Position numbers and translations under genes: made by a program | From: Methanosarcina sp. MSH10X1 | Lineage (GTDB): Archaea > Halobacteriota > Methanosarcinia > Methanosarcinales > Methanosarcinaceae | Direction: 5' to 3' | Length of the DNA stretch: 64,000 nt | Assembly: GCF_004099695.1 (NCBI RefSeq) | Contig: NZ_SCHL01000016.1 | Coordinates: forward strand, 1-64,000 | Notes under the pieces: model-generated | Told to the model about the DNA's origin: nothing | Seen by the model: the letters and a program-made list of their open reading frames with translations, nothing else | Databases searched by the model: none | Shown here: positions 17,247 through 26,573 of the stretch, one piece after another | Layout: every line of letters starts with the position of its first letter | Numbering within the stretch: position 1 is the stretch's first letter

Positions 17247-17972
17247 GTTTACGAAGAAATTATGTACATAACTCTGCTTACACTGCTGGCAAGCCTGATA
17301 GGGACTCTGGCAGGATTTGGGATATCCACAATAATGATACCCATCCTCCTTGTGTTTCTTCCTCTGCCTCAGACTCTGCTGCTGGTAGCTATAATTCACT
17401 GGTTTAATGATATCTGGAAGATAATCTTATTTCGGGAGGGAATTAAATGGAAGCTTTTTCTTGCCTTCGGCCTTCCCGGTATCTTTACAAGTTTTCTGGG
17501 GTCATCGTTATCCCTGCGCATCCCGCGTGAGATTCTTTCAAGAGCCTTAGGATTATTCCTTATAGCCTACGTACTTTTCATCCTTTTTAACCGGACCTTC
17601 AAATTAAGCCAGAAATTGTCTGTTGCTGTCTCCGGTGGAGCCCTTACCGGATTTTTTGCAGGGATTTTCGGCATAGGGGGGGAGATAAATGCAGTCGCCT
17701 TGAGCGCTTTCAATCTGGAAAAAGCTGTTTATGTCGCAACCGCTGGAGCCATATCTTTTATGATCGATTCTACGAGAATAGCGACCTATGTTACCGGAGG
17801 AGTCAGGCTTGACCCTGCTCTCCTATCAGGCTTTCTGATCTTTGTACCTGCATCTTTAATCGGGGCACTGCTCGGGAAAAAAGGAGTTGAGAAAATCCCT
17901 CAGGAAAAATTCAGGAATTTTGTGGCAATTTTCATATTCCTGTTGGGGCTGAAACTGGTGCTATTCCCATGA
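17241..17972 (+). CDS. TauE/SafE (TSUP) family membrane permease
   Basis: A 243-residue protein with about eight hydrophobic helices and the two-half layout of the TSUP family, including glycine-rich AGFGISTIM in the first half and FFAGIFGIGGEI in the second. Family members export sulfite, sulfonates or other organic anions. Start candidates are ATG 17241 (used) and ATG 17262; neither has a clear ribosome binding site, because the repeats run up to the first. It lies within the metal region; some TSUP members are linked to metal handling, but the substrate cannot be told here. Confidence 0.8.
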   Translation: MAVYEEIMYITLLTLLASLIGTLAGFGISTIMIPILLVFLPLPQTLLLVAIIHWFNDIWKIILFREGIKWKLFLAFGLPGIFTSFLGSSLSLRIPREILSRALGLFLIAYVLFILFNRTFKLSQKLSVAVSGGALTGFFAGIFGIGGEINAVALSAFNLEKAVYVATAGAISFMIDSTRIATYVTGGVRLDPALLSGFLIFVPASLIGALLGKKGVEKIPQEKFRNFVAIFIFLLGLKLVLFP

Positions 17973-18149
17973 TTTGACGGCTGCCCTGTCCGCGTGAACA
18001 CAGTAAGATTGTGTTCCGGAAAGCTCTCAGGAACCTATCCATAGGATAGACCCAGTCTAAACCTTAATAGCTGAGAACTCAGCGAATAAGGGTTAAACCT
18101 GTAACCTCCAGTAAATACAAAAAGTTATTAAAAAGAAGGGAAAACAGAA

Positions 18150-18356
18150 TTATAAAGGCTCGTACCCTGCTTCCCGTACAGCAGCCTTGATCTTTTCCAG
18201 GTCGGTTCTGGTCTCCTCGAACTCCACAACTGCCTCCTTTGTTTCCGGATTCACGTCAACTTCAGTTACACCCCGGACGGAAGCAATAGCTCTCCCAACC
18301 CTTAAGATGCAGTGATCGCACTCCATTCCTTCGATTTTTAAGGTCTCGTGTGCCAG
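18150..18356 (-). CDS. Second CopZ-like HMA protein without a standard start codon
   Basis: A 68-residue HMA domain: LKIEGMECDHC with the metal-binding pair CDHC, then VRGVTEVDVNPETKEAVVEF and the end AAVREAGYEPL, very like the copZ product at 14989. The gene is complete at its 3' end (TAA at 18150-18152). No ATG, GTG or TTG lies in frame before the metal motif. The frame is open back to a TAA about 45 nt upstream of the CTG used here. GGGGAGG (about 18366-18372) sits nine bases before CTG at 18356 and directly next to ATT at 18363-18365. So either CTG or ATT initiates, or the start has been lost. The family is certain; expression is not. Confidence 0.7.
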   Translation of the reverse strand: MAHETLKIEGMECDHCILRVGRAIASVRGVTEVDVNPETKEAVVEFEETRTDLEKIKAAVREAGYEPL

Positions 18357-18606
18357 AGAATCAATCCTCCCCTTTAATGCCCACTTTAATGAGTTTTGAT
18401 TTTTTTACCTGTGTGTTTTTTACTGTTTCTGTTTTTATATTGTTACAAGTCTTGAATTTAAGGTCTATTTTGCCGATTCCTGTTTCTATACGGTTACAGG
18501 GTCTGATTTAAGATTTATTTTGCCCGTTTATGTTTTTTTATTGCTGCATGATTTTATCACATTGCGGGATTCTCGTTCACTCAGCACTTTTACCGATGAA
18601 TATCTT

Positions 18607-20262
18607 TCATTCCTTCCGAATTATGGCAACAAGGGCTATCAGGACAGACGCTCCGATTCCAGCCAGTCCGACCCAGGAAAAAGTACCTCCGTTTAACAGG
18701 ATATAGGCTGAGATAAAGAGCAGGACAGCAAGGTAGAATTCTTTCGAGAAAACAGTTTTCCTGCTCTCTTCCTGCTTTAAATAAAGGAATTTGTCTCCCA
18801 TTTCTTCCATCTTATCGGCGACTTCACGAATCGCAGCCCTCAGTTCAGCTTTTTCGTCAACGGGCTCAGTGGAAAATTCGATATGAATGGCAGGCCCTTT
18901 CGGCTCATTAAGCTTTTTATAAGCATCCATGAGCACGGGAATTGCGATACTTTTAATATTGTATCTCGGGTCCAGCTCCAGGCAGACCCCTTCTATAAGC
19001 AGGATCGCCCTTTGCAGCGTTGAAAATTCCCCGGGCAGCCTGATATCATACTTCAGGCCTAGCTTGGCGTAATTGTCACTTTGCCTGCCTTCAAGCCCGT
19101 AGTTCTGGTTTGCGATCAGGCTGTCCATATCTTTCCTGAGCCTGTGGATATCCACTTCCCGTGCATCCGCACCCCCGATTTTCAGGAAACCCTGAGTTGC
19201 CTCTTCCGCATCCCTGTTGTTTATGGCGTAATAAAACTCCAGCATATGCTTCTGGAGCTCCTCATCGATACTGCCCACAGCCCCGAAATCAATAAAGGCT
19301 ATGGTATCGTTTTCCTGAACTAGCATATTGCCCCCGTGAGGGTCAGCATGGTAAAAGCCGTCGATATAGACCTGCTTGAGATAGCTTCTGGTGATGGTAC
19401 GTGTATATTCCGATTTCTTGCTTTGGGGCACAGGCATATTAATTATGTCTTTAATCTGGGTTCCGTGGATGTATTCCATCGTAAGGACATTGGCTGAACA
19501 ATAGTCGGAGTAAATTCTGGGCACAGACACGTTTTTCACGTTCTTGAAATTATCTTCAAAACGCCGCATATTGACGGCTTCGGTTCTCAGGTCGACCTCG
19601 CGGGTAAGCATCTCCCGGATTTCCAGCAAGAGAGCATCAATATCAAAATTACTCCCCAGCCTGAGAATTTTCCGCATGACAGGCTTGAAATCGTCCAGGA
19701 TAGAAAGGTCGATGTTTATAATGTCAATAAGGTTCGGGCGAAGAATTTTGACAGCAACCGGTTTGCCTTCCATAACCCCTTTGTAAACCTGCGCAATCGA
19801 GCCGCAGGCAATGGGTTCAGAGTCAAAGCTGTCAAAGATTTCAATAAAAGCTTTTGCCTTCCTTTCCCGTGAAACCTTGAGCTCGTCTTCCGTTTTTTTC
19901 CGTTTTCGCTCTGCCCGCGTCTGATACTCGCAAACGCAGGCAAGATCAAGGGATTCAGCCATCTCCTCAAAGGGCACTGGCTTAACCTTATCCTGAAGGT
20001 TTGCCATTTCTATGACATAAGGCTGCGGGACAATATCAGGCCGCTTGCTCATGGTCTGCCCCATTTTGATAAAAGTTGGCCCGAGCTCTTCGAAAGCCTG
20101 CCTGAGCTTCACAGCCGTCTGCCTATTTTCGATATCAAAAGTACAGGTACAATCGGGATTTGAAATGTAATTGGTGCGCAGATCCCGATAGAGTTCGGGA
20201 ATAAGATTGTATTTTAAAAGAACCCTGGCAACCTCAAGGTACCGCTTTGTTTTCCCCAGCAT
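18607..20262 (-). CDS. ABC1/UbiB-family atypical kinase
   Basis: A 551-residue protein of the UbiB/ABC1 (AarF) family. The family signature KxGQ is K66-M-G-Q69 in the N-terminal extension, with an alanine-rich nucleotide loop ACGSIAQVYKG, then VAVKILRP, the catalytic loop GFYHADPHGGNM and the metal-binding FIDFGAVG. Two hydrophobic helices at the C-terminus (about residues 505-548) anchor it in the membrane. In bacteria the family supports ubiquinone biosynthesis; in methanosarcinas a role with methanophenazine or other isoprenoid lipids is possible, but this is inference. The promoter region upstream (20263-20501) is shared with the divergent gene at 20502. Confidence 0.9.
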   Translation of the reverse strand: MLGKTKRYLEVARVLLKYNLIPELYRDLRTNYISNPDCTCTFDIENRQTAVKLRQAFEELGPTFIKMGQTMSKRPDIVPQPYVIEMANLQDKVKPVPFEEMAESLDLACVCEYQTRAERKRKKTEDELKVSRERKAKAFIEIFDSFDSEPIACGSIAQVYKGVMEGKPVAVKILRPNLIDIINIDLSILDDFKPVMRKILRLGSNFDIDALLLEIREMLTREVDLRTEAVNMRRFEDNFKNVKNVSVPRIYSDYCSANVLTMEYIHGTQIKDIINMPVPQSKKSEYTRTITRSYLKQVYIDGFYHADPHGGNMLVQENDTIAFIDFGAVGSIDEELQKHMLEFYYAINNRDAEEATQGFLKIGGADAREVDIHRLRKDMDSLIANQNYGLEGRQSDNYAKLGLKYDIRLPGEFSTLQRAILLIEGVCLELDPRYNIKSIAIPVLMDAYKKLNEPKGPAIHIEFSTEPVDEKAELRAAIREVADKMEEMGDKFLYLKQEESRKTVFSKEFYLAVLLFISAYILLNGGTFSWVGLAGIGASVLIALVAIIRKE

Positions 20263-20501
20263 CTGCTTATTAATTGGTTATCATTGCTTAAGAGAATATC
20301 TTTGAGGCTGCGGGACCTGGATTTTTTAAAGAGCCGGATAAATTAAGATTATATTCTGTCGTTTTAAGCTCTCCCGGCGAGATTATCAATTGAAGACCTA
20401 TCAGTTGAAGACTTATTATTAAGTTGAAAACTTATTGTTTAAAAGTTGATTATGAATAATTTTAGATAAATTAATAAGCTTTGTTACAATAATACTGTCA
20501 A

Positions 20502-21437
20502 ATGTTACTCGTCTCCCTTATGCACTCGGCTGAGTATCTATTGAAGACAGGACCTACAATAATTATCGGAGTTATCCTTGCAGAACTTCTTGTAAGCCTC
20601 GGCTGGTTCTACAAATTTGATTTTCTGGTAAGCCCGATTACAAATTACGCCCATCTCAGAAAAGAATGCGGAATCGGCTTCCTTACGGCTTTTGCATCCA
20701 CATCTTCAGCCAATGCTTCGCTTAAAAGCATGTACGACAGAGGAATGATAAAAGAAGACGAACTGGTCATAGCCTCGGTTCTGAATTCCTTTCCCGCCAT
20801 TGTCATGCACTGGAGAACCCTGATTCCGATACTTGTGCCCCTGCTCGGCACAACCGGGATTATCTACGTGGGACTCATAACTCTCGTAGGACTTGTAAAA
20901 ACCCTGATAGTGCTTATTGCCGGCCATTTTTTGCTTAAAGGAGAAAAAGTACATTTCGAGGAATTTGAGAAAAAAGAAAAGCCGGAATTAAAAACAGCGT
21001 TTAAAAAAAGCCTTAAAACCTCGAAGAAAACCATAATCAGGATTTTCAAAGTGATGGTGCCCGTAACAATCCTGGTTTTTATCCTGACAGACCTGGGTGT
21101 GTTTGATTCCCTCGGTTCGCTTCTCAAGCCGATCTCGGAATACCTGCCCGTGCCTGTGGAAGGGCTCCCGGTAATTGCAGCCCTTTTTGCAAGCCACCTT
21201 GCAGCCTACACGCTCGCAGCAAGCCTCATGGAACAGGGAGTTTTAAGCGGGCTTGAAGTCATAATTGTCCTGCTGGTAGGCAATATTATAACAAGCCTCG
21301 GAACACTGAGAATTTATATCCCTCATTACGTGGGAATTTTCGGTCCCAGGCTAGGAATGAAAGCCATGCTGATTTCCCAGGTTCTCAGATTGTTTGTTAT
21401 GATCGGGATCACAGGGATTATTTTAACGGTGTTTTAG
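20502..21437 (+). CDS. Gate-domain (nucleoside recognition-like) membrane protein
   Basis: A 311-residue integral membrane protein with eight or so helices arranged in two related halves. The motifs FASTSSANASLKSMYDRGMI and VLNSFPAIVMHWRTL in the first half, and ASHLAAYTLAASLMEQGVL with NIITSLGTLRIYIPHYVGIF in the second, match archaeal proteins of the nucleoside-recognition/Gate type. Family members have been linked to ion or nucleoside movement and to spore maturation proteins SpmA/SpmB. No substrate can be inferred here. An in-frame ATG at 20520 is an alternative start. Confidence 0.75.
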   Translation: MLLVSLMHSAEYLLKTGPTIIIGVILAELLVSLGWFYKFDFLVSPITNYAHLRKECGIGFLTAFASTSSANASLKSMYDRGMIKEDELVIASVLNSFPAIVMHWRTLIPILVPLLGTTGIIYVGLITLVGLVKTLIVLIAGHFLLKGEKVHFEEFEKKEKPELKTAFKKSLKTSKKTIIRIFKVMVPVTILVFILTDLGVFDSLGSLLKPISEYLPVPVEGLPVIAALFASHLAAYTLAASLMEQGVLSGLEVIIVLLVGNIITSLGTLRIYIPHYVGIFGPRLGMKAMLISQVLRLFVMIGITGIILTVF

Positions 21438-21560
21438 AGTGAATAGCGTTTTTGAAATGAAAAGTGAATTCTCAGTTGAAAGTGGCGACAAAATGGGAAA
21501 GCAGCCGATATTCCAAAATCGGAAGCGAGATAAGAAAAAATTAGATTTTTAAATAAGATA

Positions 21561-22160
21561 CTATGGTTTCGCCCTGACCTTCATGAAAACGTCCTTAAAA
21601 GCCAGGTTTCTCGCCTCTTCAATGGTAAAGCCGGCTTTTTCGATATTCCTCATGGTATTGCGGGTCGTATGATCCCCAAGCAGGAAAAACAGAAACGGGT
21701 TAATTAAATGTTCCAGGAAATCAATAAAAGGATAGTTGCTGTGCACGTGCTCAAGGGCGATCAGTTCCCCTGACGGTTTCAGGACTCGCCTCATTTCCTT
21801 AAGGGCTTTCACAGGATCAGGGATCGTGCAGAGCACGAAAGTCGCAACCACATAATCGAAGCTGTTGTCCGGAAATTCAAGGTGCTCGGCATCCATAGGA
21901 TAAAGAGTGACGTTCTTCATGCCTCCGGCTTTTTCCTGTGCCCTCCGGAGCATTCCTTCGCTTTTGTCGATCCCTATCAACCGGCAGCCTACCGGATAGT
22001 ATTTCAGGTTTCTTCCAGTGCCAACCCCGATTTCCAGGATTTTTCCGCTCAGGTTTGAAAGAGCCTCTTTTCTCCATTCCCGGAAAAAGAAAAGTTCCAG
22101 AGGCAGATCTACCAGTTCATATATGGGTGCGATTCGGTTGTACTTTGAAACCACGGACAT
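21561..22160 (-). CDS. Class I SAM-dependent methyltransferase (UbiE/Coq5-like)
   Basis: About 199 residues from the Met at 22160 (MSVVSKYNRIAPIYELVD). The SAM-binding motif I is ILEIGVGTGRNLKYYP. Motif II/III follow as GIDKSEGMLRRA and DAEHLEFPDNSFDYVVATFV, with the post-motif EMRRVLKPSGELIALEHV. Such enzymes methylate small molecules or quinone-like lipids; the nearby UbiB-like kinase makes a lipid substrate an attractive guess. A longer frame to 22283 would add 41 residues that are unlike the family, so I prefer the shorter start. Neither start has a good ribosome binding site. Confidence 0.8.
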   Translation of the reverse strand: MSVVSKYNRIAPIYELVDLPLELFFFREWRKEALSNLSGKILEIGVGTGRNLKYYPVGCRLIGIDKSEGMLRRAQEKAGGMKNVTLYPMDAEHLEFPDNSFDYVVATFVLCTIPDPVKALKEMRRVLKPSGELIALEHVHSNYPFIDFLEHLINPFLFFLLGDHTTRNTMRNIEKAGFTIEEARNLAFKDVFMKVRAKP

Positions 22161-22515
22161 TAAACAAATTACGCTTTCTTCCTGATTAGCTTTTTTGGGA
22201 TAACAAAGCAAAAGCGAGTATTTACCAGGCACTATCCGCTTGACATTATATCCTCGCATGAGAACTTCGGGAAACCGATTCATATTTAAGCGTTAGAAGT
22301 AATACCACGCTATAAATCTGACATCAAACATTACGTTAAATTTTACATAAGGTCTCACATAAAATCTCACATTGTATCTTAGATCAGACTCACAGATAAT
22401 ATCGCAGCAGACATTATTACTTACAGGCGTTGAAATAAATTCACAAACATTGTTACTCCTACAGGAACTGTACCCATACCTATTCATTTCATAAAGACCG
22501 GAGAGAGGAAACCCG

Positions 22516-23991
22516 ATGAGCAATATTTTACGCAGGGGCAGGCTGGAAACCGCCCAGGACGAGGAAATCTTACGTTATACATCCTCTATGGAAGCTGACA
22601 GGTGGATTTTTGATGCTGATATAGCAGTTGACCTTGCCCACACGGTAATGCTTGGAGAGCAGGGAATTATAAACCGTGAGGACTGCAGCAAAATCCTTAA
22701 CGGGCTTTTGAAAATAAGGGAAGAAGGAATGGAAAAGCTCGATTTCAGCTATGAAGATATTCATATCTCGCTTGAGTCGAGGCTCATCGACCTGGTCGGA
22801 GAGGACGTCGGGGGCAGGATGCACTCCGGACGTTCCAGAAACGATGAGGTTGCAACCTGCATCAGGCTTGTGCTCAGGGATGAACTGACCGGACTGCTTG
22901 AAGAAATCTATAAATTGAGGCAAACGCTTCTTGCCCTTGCTGGAAAACATGCTGATACGCTCATGCCTGGTTTCACTCATCTGCAGCACGCCCAGCCGAC
23001 GACGCTTGCCCACCACCTGTGCGCCCATGAAGCCGCGCTTGGCAGGGACTTCAACAGGGTTCAGGATGCTTATTCCAGGGTAAACCTCTGCCCGCTTGGG
23101 GCTGCAGCTTTTGCTTCCACGGGCTTTGACCTCAACAGGAAAAGGACACAGGAACTTCTGGGTTTTACAGGCCTGCTTGAAAATTCAATGGATGCAGTCA
23201 GCAGCAGGGACTTTCTTGTCGAATGCGCCTCAGGCTTCACAAATCTAATGATAAATCTGAGCCGTGTGGCTGAAGAGCTTGTAATCTGGTCCTCTTCCGA
23301 ATTCAATTTCATAGAACTTGACGACATGTATGCTTCCACCTCCTCGATCATGCCGCAGAAAAAAAATCCGGACACTGCTGAACTTATGCGCGGAAAAACA
23401 GGAGTAGCCGTGGGAGCACTTATGTCCTTGATAACGATTTGCAAGGGACTTCCCCTGAGTTACAACCGTGACCTGCAGGAAGCAACCCCCAATATCTGGC
23501 GGTCTGTAGAAACGGTAAGGGCTTCAGTGAGGGTCATGGAAGGAATAGTAAAAACAATAAAAATCCACACTGAAGTGCTTGCAGCCCAGTCAGTCACAGG
23601 CTTTACGACAGCTACAGAACTTGCGGATACCTTTGTCCGGGAAACCGGAATTCCTTTCAGGACTGCCCACCAGATTGTCGGGATGCTTGCCAGGGAAATG
23701 GAAAAACCCACCCTGGAAAAGATCGATTCCGTAGCCGAAATTGTGCTGGGAGAGTCGCTTTCGAGCCGGGGGCTCACGCAAAAAATGGTGAAGGAAGCTC
23801 TTAATCCGGTTTCGAACATAAAGAGGAGGAAAATCGCTGGCGGGCCAGCCCCAGACGAGATGCGGAATTACCTGTCGAGAAGGCAGACCGAGCTCGAGCT
23901 TAACAGGCAGGAAATTGCAGCCCTGAAGGATATCACAGATTCGGCTTTTGAAAACCTGCTTACAGCCGTTAATGAATACAGGAAAACCTGA
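22516..23991 (+). CDS. argH: Argininosuccinate lyase
   Basis: A 491-residue enzyme of the fumarase/aspartase superfamily that splits argininosuccinate into arginine and fumarate. The signature SSIMPQKKNPD starts at S276. The other conserved blocks are present: HSGRSRNDEVATCIRLVLRD, MPGFTHLQHAQPTTLAHHL and LPLSYNRDLQE. The C-terminal domain is complete. GAGAGG lies seven bases before the ATG. The length is typical. No other arginine genes are in the window. Confidence 0.96.
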   Translation: MSNILRRGRLETAQDEEILRYTSSMEADRWIFDADIAVDLAHTVMLGEQGIINREDCSKILNGLLKIREEGMEKLDFSYEDIHISLESRLIDLVGEDVGGRMHSGRSRNDEVATCIRLVLRDELTGLLEEIYKLRQTLLALAGKHADTLMPGFTHLQHAQPTTLAHHLCAHEAALGRDFNRVQDAYSRVNLCPLGAAAFASTGFDLNRKRTQELLGFTGLLENSMDAVSSRDFLVECASGFTNLMINLSRVAEELVIWSSSEFNFIELDDMYASTSSIMPQKKNPDTAELMRGKTGVAVGALMSLITICKGLPLSYNRDLQEATPNIWRSVETVRASVRVMEGIVKTIKIHTEVLAAQSVTGFTTATELADTFVRETGIPFRTAHQIVGMLAREMEKPTLEKIDSVAEIVLGESLSSRGLTQKMVKEALNPVSNIKRRKIAGGPAPDEMRNYLSRRQTELELNRQEIAALKDITDSAFENLLTAVNEYRKT

Positions 23992-24323
23992 GGTTTGACG
24001 GAGCAAACCAGATATTAGTACTGAATGTATCAATATAGTACCGAGTCTATCACTATAATACTGAATGTTCAAAAAACTCGGCATTAACAACTCGATATTA
24101 TGCACTCAGTCCTGGCATATTAAATCTTAATTACGGTCAGTGTTAATATACTCAGGATTGGCAAATAAGCTCGAAACTAGATAAACTCGAGATTAGCACA
24201 CAAGTTTTAACACACTCAATATTAATATTACTTTGACCTCTAAGTATCACGCAATGCCTGATATCAAACCAGAATACCGATTATTGGGACATCATTTCAA
24301 GAAACTATCATAAGGGATTATTT
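23992..24323. other. Intergenic region with short degenerate repeats
   Basis: Between argH and gatD lie diverged copies of TAGTACTGAATGT/TAGTACCGAGTCT (about 24014-24072) and AACTCGATATTA-like words (24085-24230). No gene or clear promoter can be picked out. The gatD promoter is expected within 24230-24310. Confidence 0.45.
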
Positions 24324-25601
24324 ATGGAATTCAAACAGGGCGACCGGGTACGTATTGAAAAGAACGGCACTGCCTACGAAGGCAAAGTGATGCCGTCCAT
24401 GGAAGGATATATTACAATAAAGATGAACAGCGGTTACAATGCCGGATTTTCTAAGGATAGGGTAAAGGTAACGCTTCTGGGAGGGAATGGGGAAACCCCA
24501 AACGGTGGCAGCCTAAACGGCGGGAAAAAATCCGGAGCGGCCGGAGAGGAACTCCCGAAGTCCGGGAGAAAGCTTCAGAAAATCGCCATTCTTTCCACAG
24601 GCGGAACGATTGCCAGCAAAATCGATTACAGGACAGGTGCAGTAACTTCCCAGTTTACTGCTGATGATATCCTTGCGGCGATCCCTGAACTCAAAGAGAT
24701 AGCCGATTTTAAAGGCAGGGTAATCTCAAGCATTCTCTCGGAAAATATGGATTCTGAATCCTGGCAAAACCTTGCCCGCGCAGTAGTGGAGGAGATTGAA
24801 GCAGGTGCCGACGGGATAATCGTAACCCACGGGACAGACACCATGATGTACACGGCTGCAGCCCTTTCCTTCATGATCGAGACGCCTGTACCTATTGTCC
24901 TTGTAGGTTCCCAGAGAAGTGCAGACCGTCCCAGCAGCGATAATGCCATGAATGCGATTTGTGCAGCCCGTGTTGCCACAAGCGATATTGCTGAAGTTTC
25001 GGTTGTCATGCACGGGACGACCTCGGACGATTTCTGCGAGATCCACCGTGGAACCAAAGTCAGGAAAATGCATACTTCCCGCAGGGACGCTTTCAAGTCC
25101 ATAAACTCCCTTCCTATAGGGACTGTGGATTACAGTACAGGGGAAATAAAAACTTTCATTGATTATACCAGACGTGGAGAGAGATCTCTCAAATTCAAGC
25201 CGGGTATTGAGCCGAAGTGCGCCCTTGTTAAATTTACGCCCGGTGCAGATCCTGAAATTCTTGACTGTTATATCAATGGCGGGTACAAAGGTCTGGTTCT
25301 GGAAGGTACCGGTCTCGGGCACGTTTCTACGAAATGGACTCCAAAGATCCGGAAAGCTACGGAGGCAAAAATGCCTGTCATAATAACATCCCAGTGCCTT
25401 AACGGCAGAGTCTGCGACCGCGTATATGATACGGGCCGTGATATGCTGAAAGCCGGTGCAATCGAAGGAGAGGATACCCTGCCCGAAACCGCCCTGGTTA
25501 AACTTATGTGGGTGCTCGGCCAGACCGATGAATTTGACGAAGCCATTAAAATGATGAAGGAAGATCTCAGTGGGGAAATTACCGAGTGCTGTTTTAAGTA
25601 A
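24324..25601 (+). CDS. gatD: Glutamyl-tRNA(Gln) amidotransferase subunit D
   Basis: The 425-residue asparaginase-like subunit of archaeal GatDE, which turns Glu-tRNA(Gln) into Gln-tRNA(Gln) by releasing ammonia from glutamine. Residues 1-55 are the small Tudor-like domain ([20 protein letters not shown]). A Gly/Asn/Lys-rich linker follows. The asparaginase fold has the two active-site threonines in STGGTIAS (T92) and THGTDTM (T168, with D172), and a lysine in [13 protein letters not shown]. The partner gatE is not in the window. The ribosome binding site is weak (AAGGG, eleven bases upstream). Confidence 0.95.
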   Translation: MEFKQGDRVRIEKNGTAYEGKVMPSMEGYITIKMNSGYNAGFSKDRVKVTLLGGNGETPNGGSLNGGKKSGAAGEELPKSGRKLQKIAILSTGGTIASKIDYRTGAVTSQFTADDILAAIPELKEIADFKGRVISSILSENMDSESWQNLARAVVEEIEAGADGIIVTHGTDTMMYTAAALSFMIETPVPIVLVGSQRSADRPSSDNAMNAICAARVATSDIAEVSVVMHGTTSDDFCEIHRGTKVRKMHTSRRDAFKSINSLPIGTVDYSTGEIKTFIDYTRRGERSLKFKPGIEPKCALVKFTPGADPEILDCYINGGYKGLVLEGTGLGHVSTKWTPKIRKATEAKMPVIITSQCLNGRVCDRVYDTGRDMLKAGAIEGEDTLPETALVKLMWVLGQTDEFDEAIKMMKEDLSGEITECCFK

Positions 25602-26311
25602 AATAAAAAACTAAGCAAAAATGAAGATAAACGTGATAAAAAGTTAAAAAAAAATCCAGTCAGGTAATTCGAAAAAGAACATGAATCCCTTAAGGGATTC
25701 ACCTGTAATTTCCGAGAGGAGAATGAACCCTTAAGATTCATCTGTAGTTTTCATCGCCCATTGTTATTTTTCCGGTGCTGGATTTCTGGTTGTGGAATTT
25801 CACCTGCAATGGTAGATGAATATATTTCAGGAACAGAACGTTCTTTTCAATACAAGCATTTTTTCGTGTTCCGTATCCAGAATACTTAAATCCTATCTCT
25901 CCAGCTCTTGCGGGTTCCTGTTTAAAAGCTATTTTCCGATTTCGGATTCATTTTCATAGACCGGCAGGGGGAGATGGTTACGTTCTTCAATTCCTGATCC
26001 GTAAGAAGAGCGATATCGTACCTGTACGGACTCATAAAACTGTCATGATAGATTTTGGCAGCAGTCTATTGATCCGGCAGGTATTGGTCTACTTATCCAG
26101 TTAGATACAGAAAGGAGATATACCAAATTAATTTATACCAAATTAATTTATACCAAATTAATTTTGCAACTTATAAAGTCTACTTTGTACTGGAATTTGC
26201 CTTACTCAATATATTTAAATAACAAAAAGCATTAATGTTCAATGCTAACAAGTGTCATGTTAACTATTATCAGGTAATTAGTATCAGGATATTTTCTGGA
26301 AGGTGCTGTAG
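25602..26311. other. 710-bp intergenic region before the symporter
   Basis: No gene was recognised. Seen features: an 18-bp palindrome GAATCCCTTAAGGGATTC at 25683-25700, followed by a diverged copy of the same block (25727-25755); and three tandem 15-bp units (TACCAAATTAATTTA) at 26121-26165. The AT-rich part 26195-26260 contains the probable promoter of the accessory protein/symporter pair. Confidence 0.5.
26121..26165. repeat. Three tandem 15-bp repeats
   Basis: TACCAAATTAATTTA is present as two exact copies at 26121-26135 and 26136-26150 and a third with one end change at 26151-26165. It lies about 150 nt before the small accessory gene, upstream of its probable promoter. Confidence 0.75.
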
Positions 26312-26470
26312 ATGTTCGGAATAGATGATCCATTTATCTGGCTTGCATATCTTGCCAGTATATTAAGTGCACTCGGGTGTCTGGTTTATGGAGCTTATCA
26401 TTGGAGAGGCGGAGACGAAGAGCAGACAGTGAAGAGCAGTGTTAAGAAGAAAGTGACCCAGGACCAGTAA
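26312..26470 (+). CDS. Symporter small accessory protein
   Basis: A 52-residue protein: MFGIDDPFIWLAYLASILS, continuing as one hydrophobic helix to about residue 28, then YHWRGGDEEQ and a basic tail. It lies 103 nt upstream of a sodium/solute symporter. Small proteins starting M-F-G-I-D-D-P-x-I-W are known from methanogens beside such symporters, where they are taken to be an extra membrane subunit. GGAAGGTG lies before the ATG. The gene is easily missed because of its length. Confidence 0.8.
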   Translation: MFGIDDPFIWLAYLASILSALGCLVYGAYHWRGGDEEQTVKSSVKKKVTQDQ

Positions 26471-26573
26471 ACTGGGAATAAAATCGGGATCAATTTGAAG
26501 GATCAGGTTAAGTAAGGATTTTGGTAAAACCTGAGAAAAAACAGTAATTAAAACTATTTTGGAATGGTCGATT

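Noticed and set aside
22160-22283. Longer N-terminus of the methyltransferase
   Set aside because: The added 41 residues are unlike the family and neither start has a ribosome binding site, so the family-typical Met was used.
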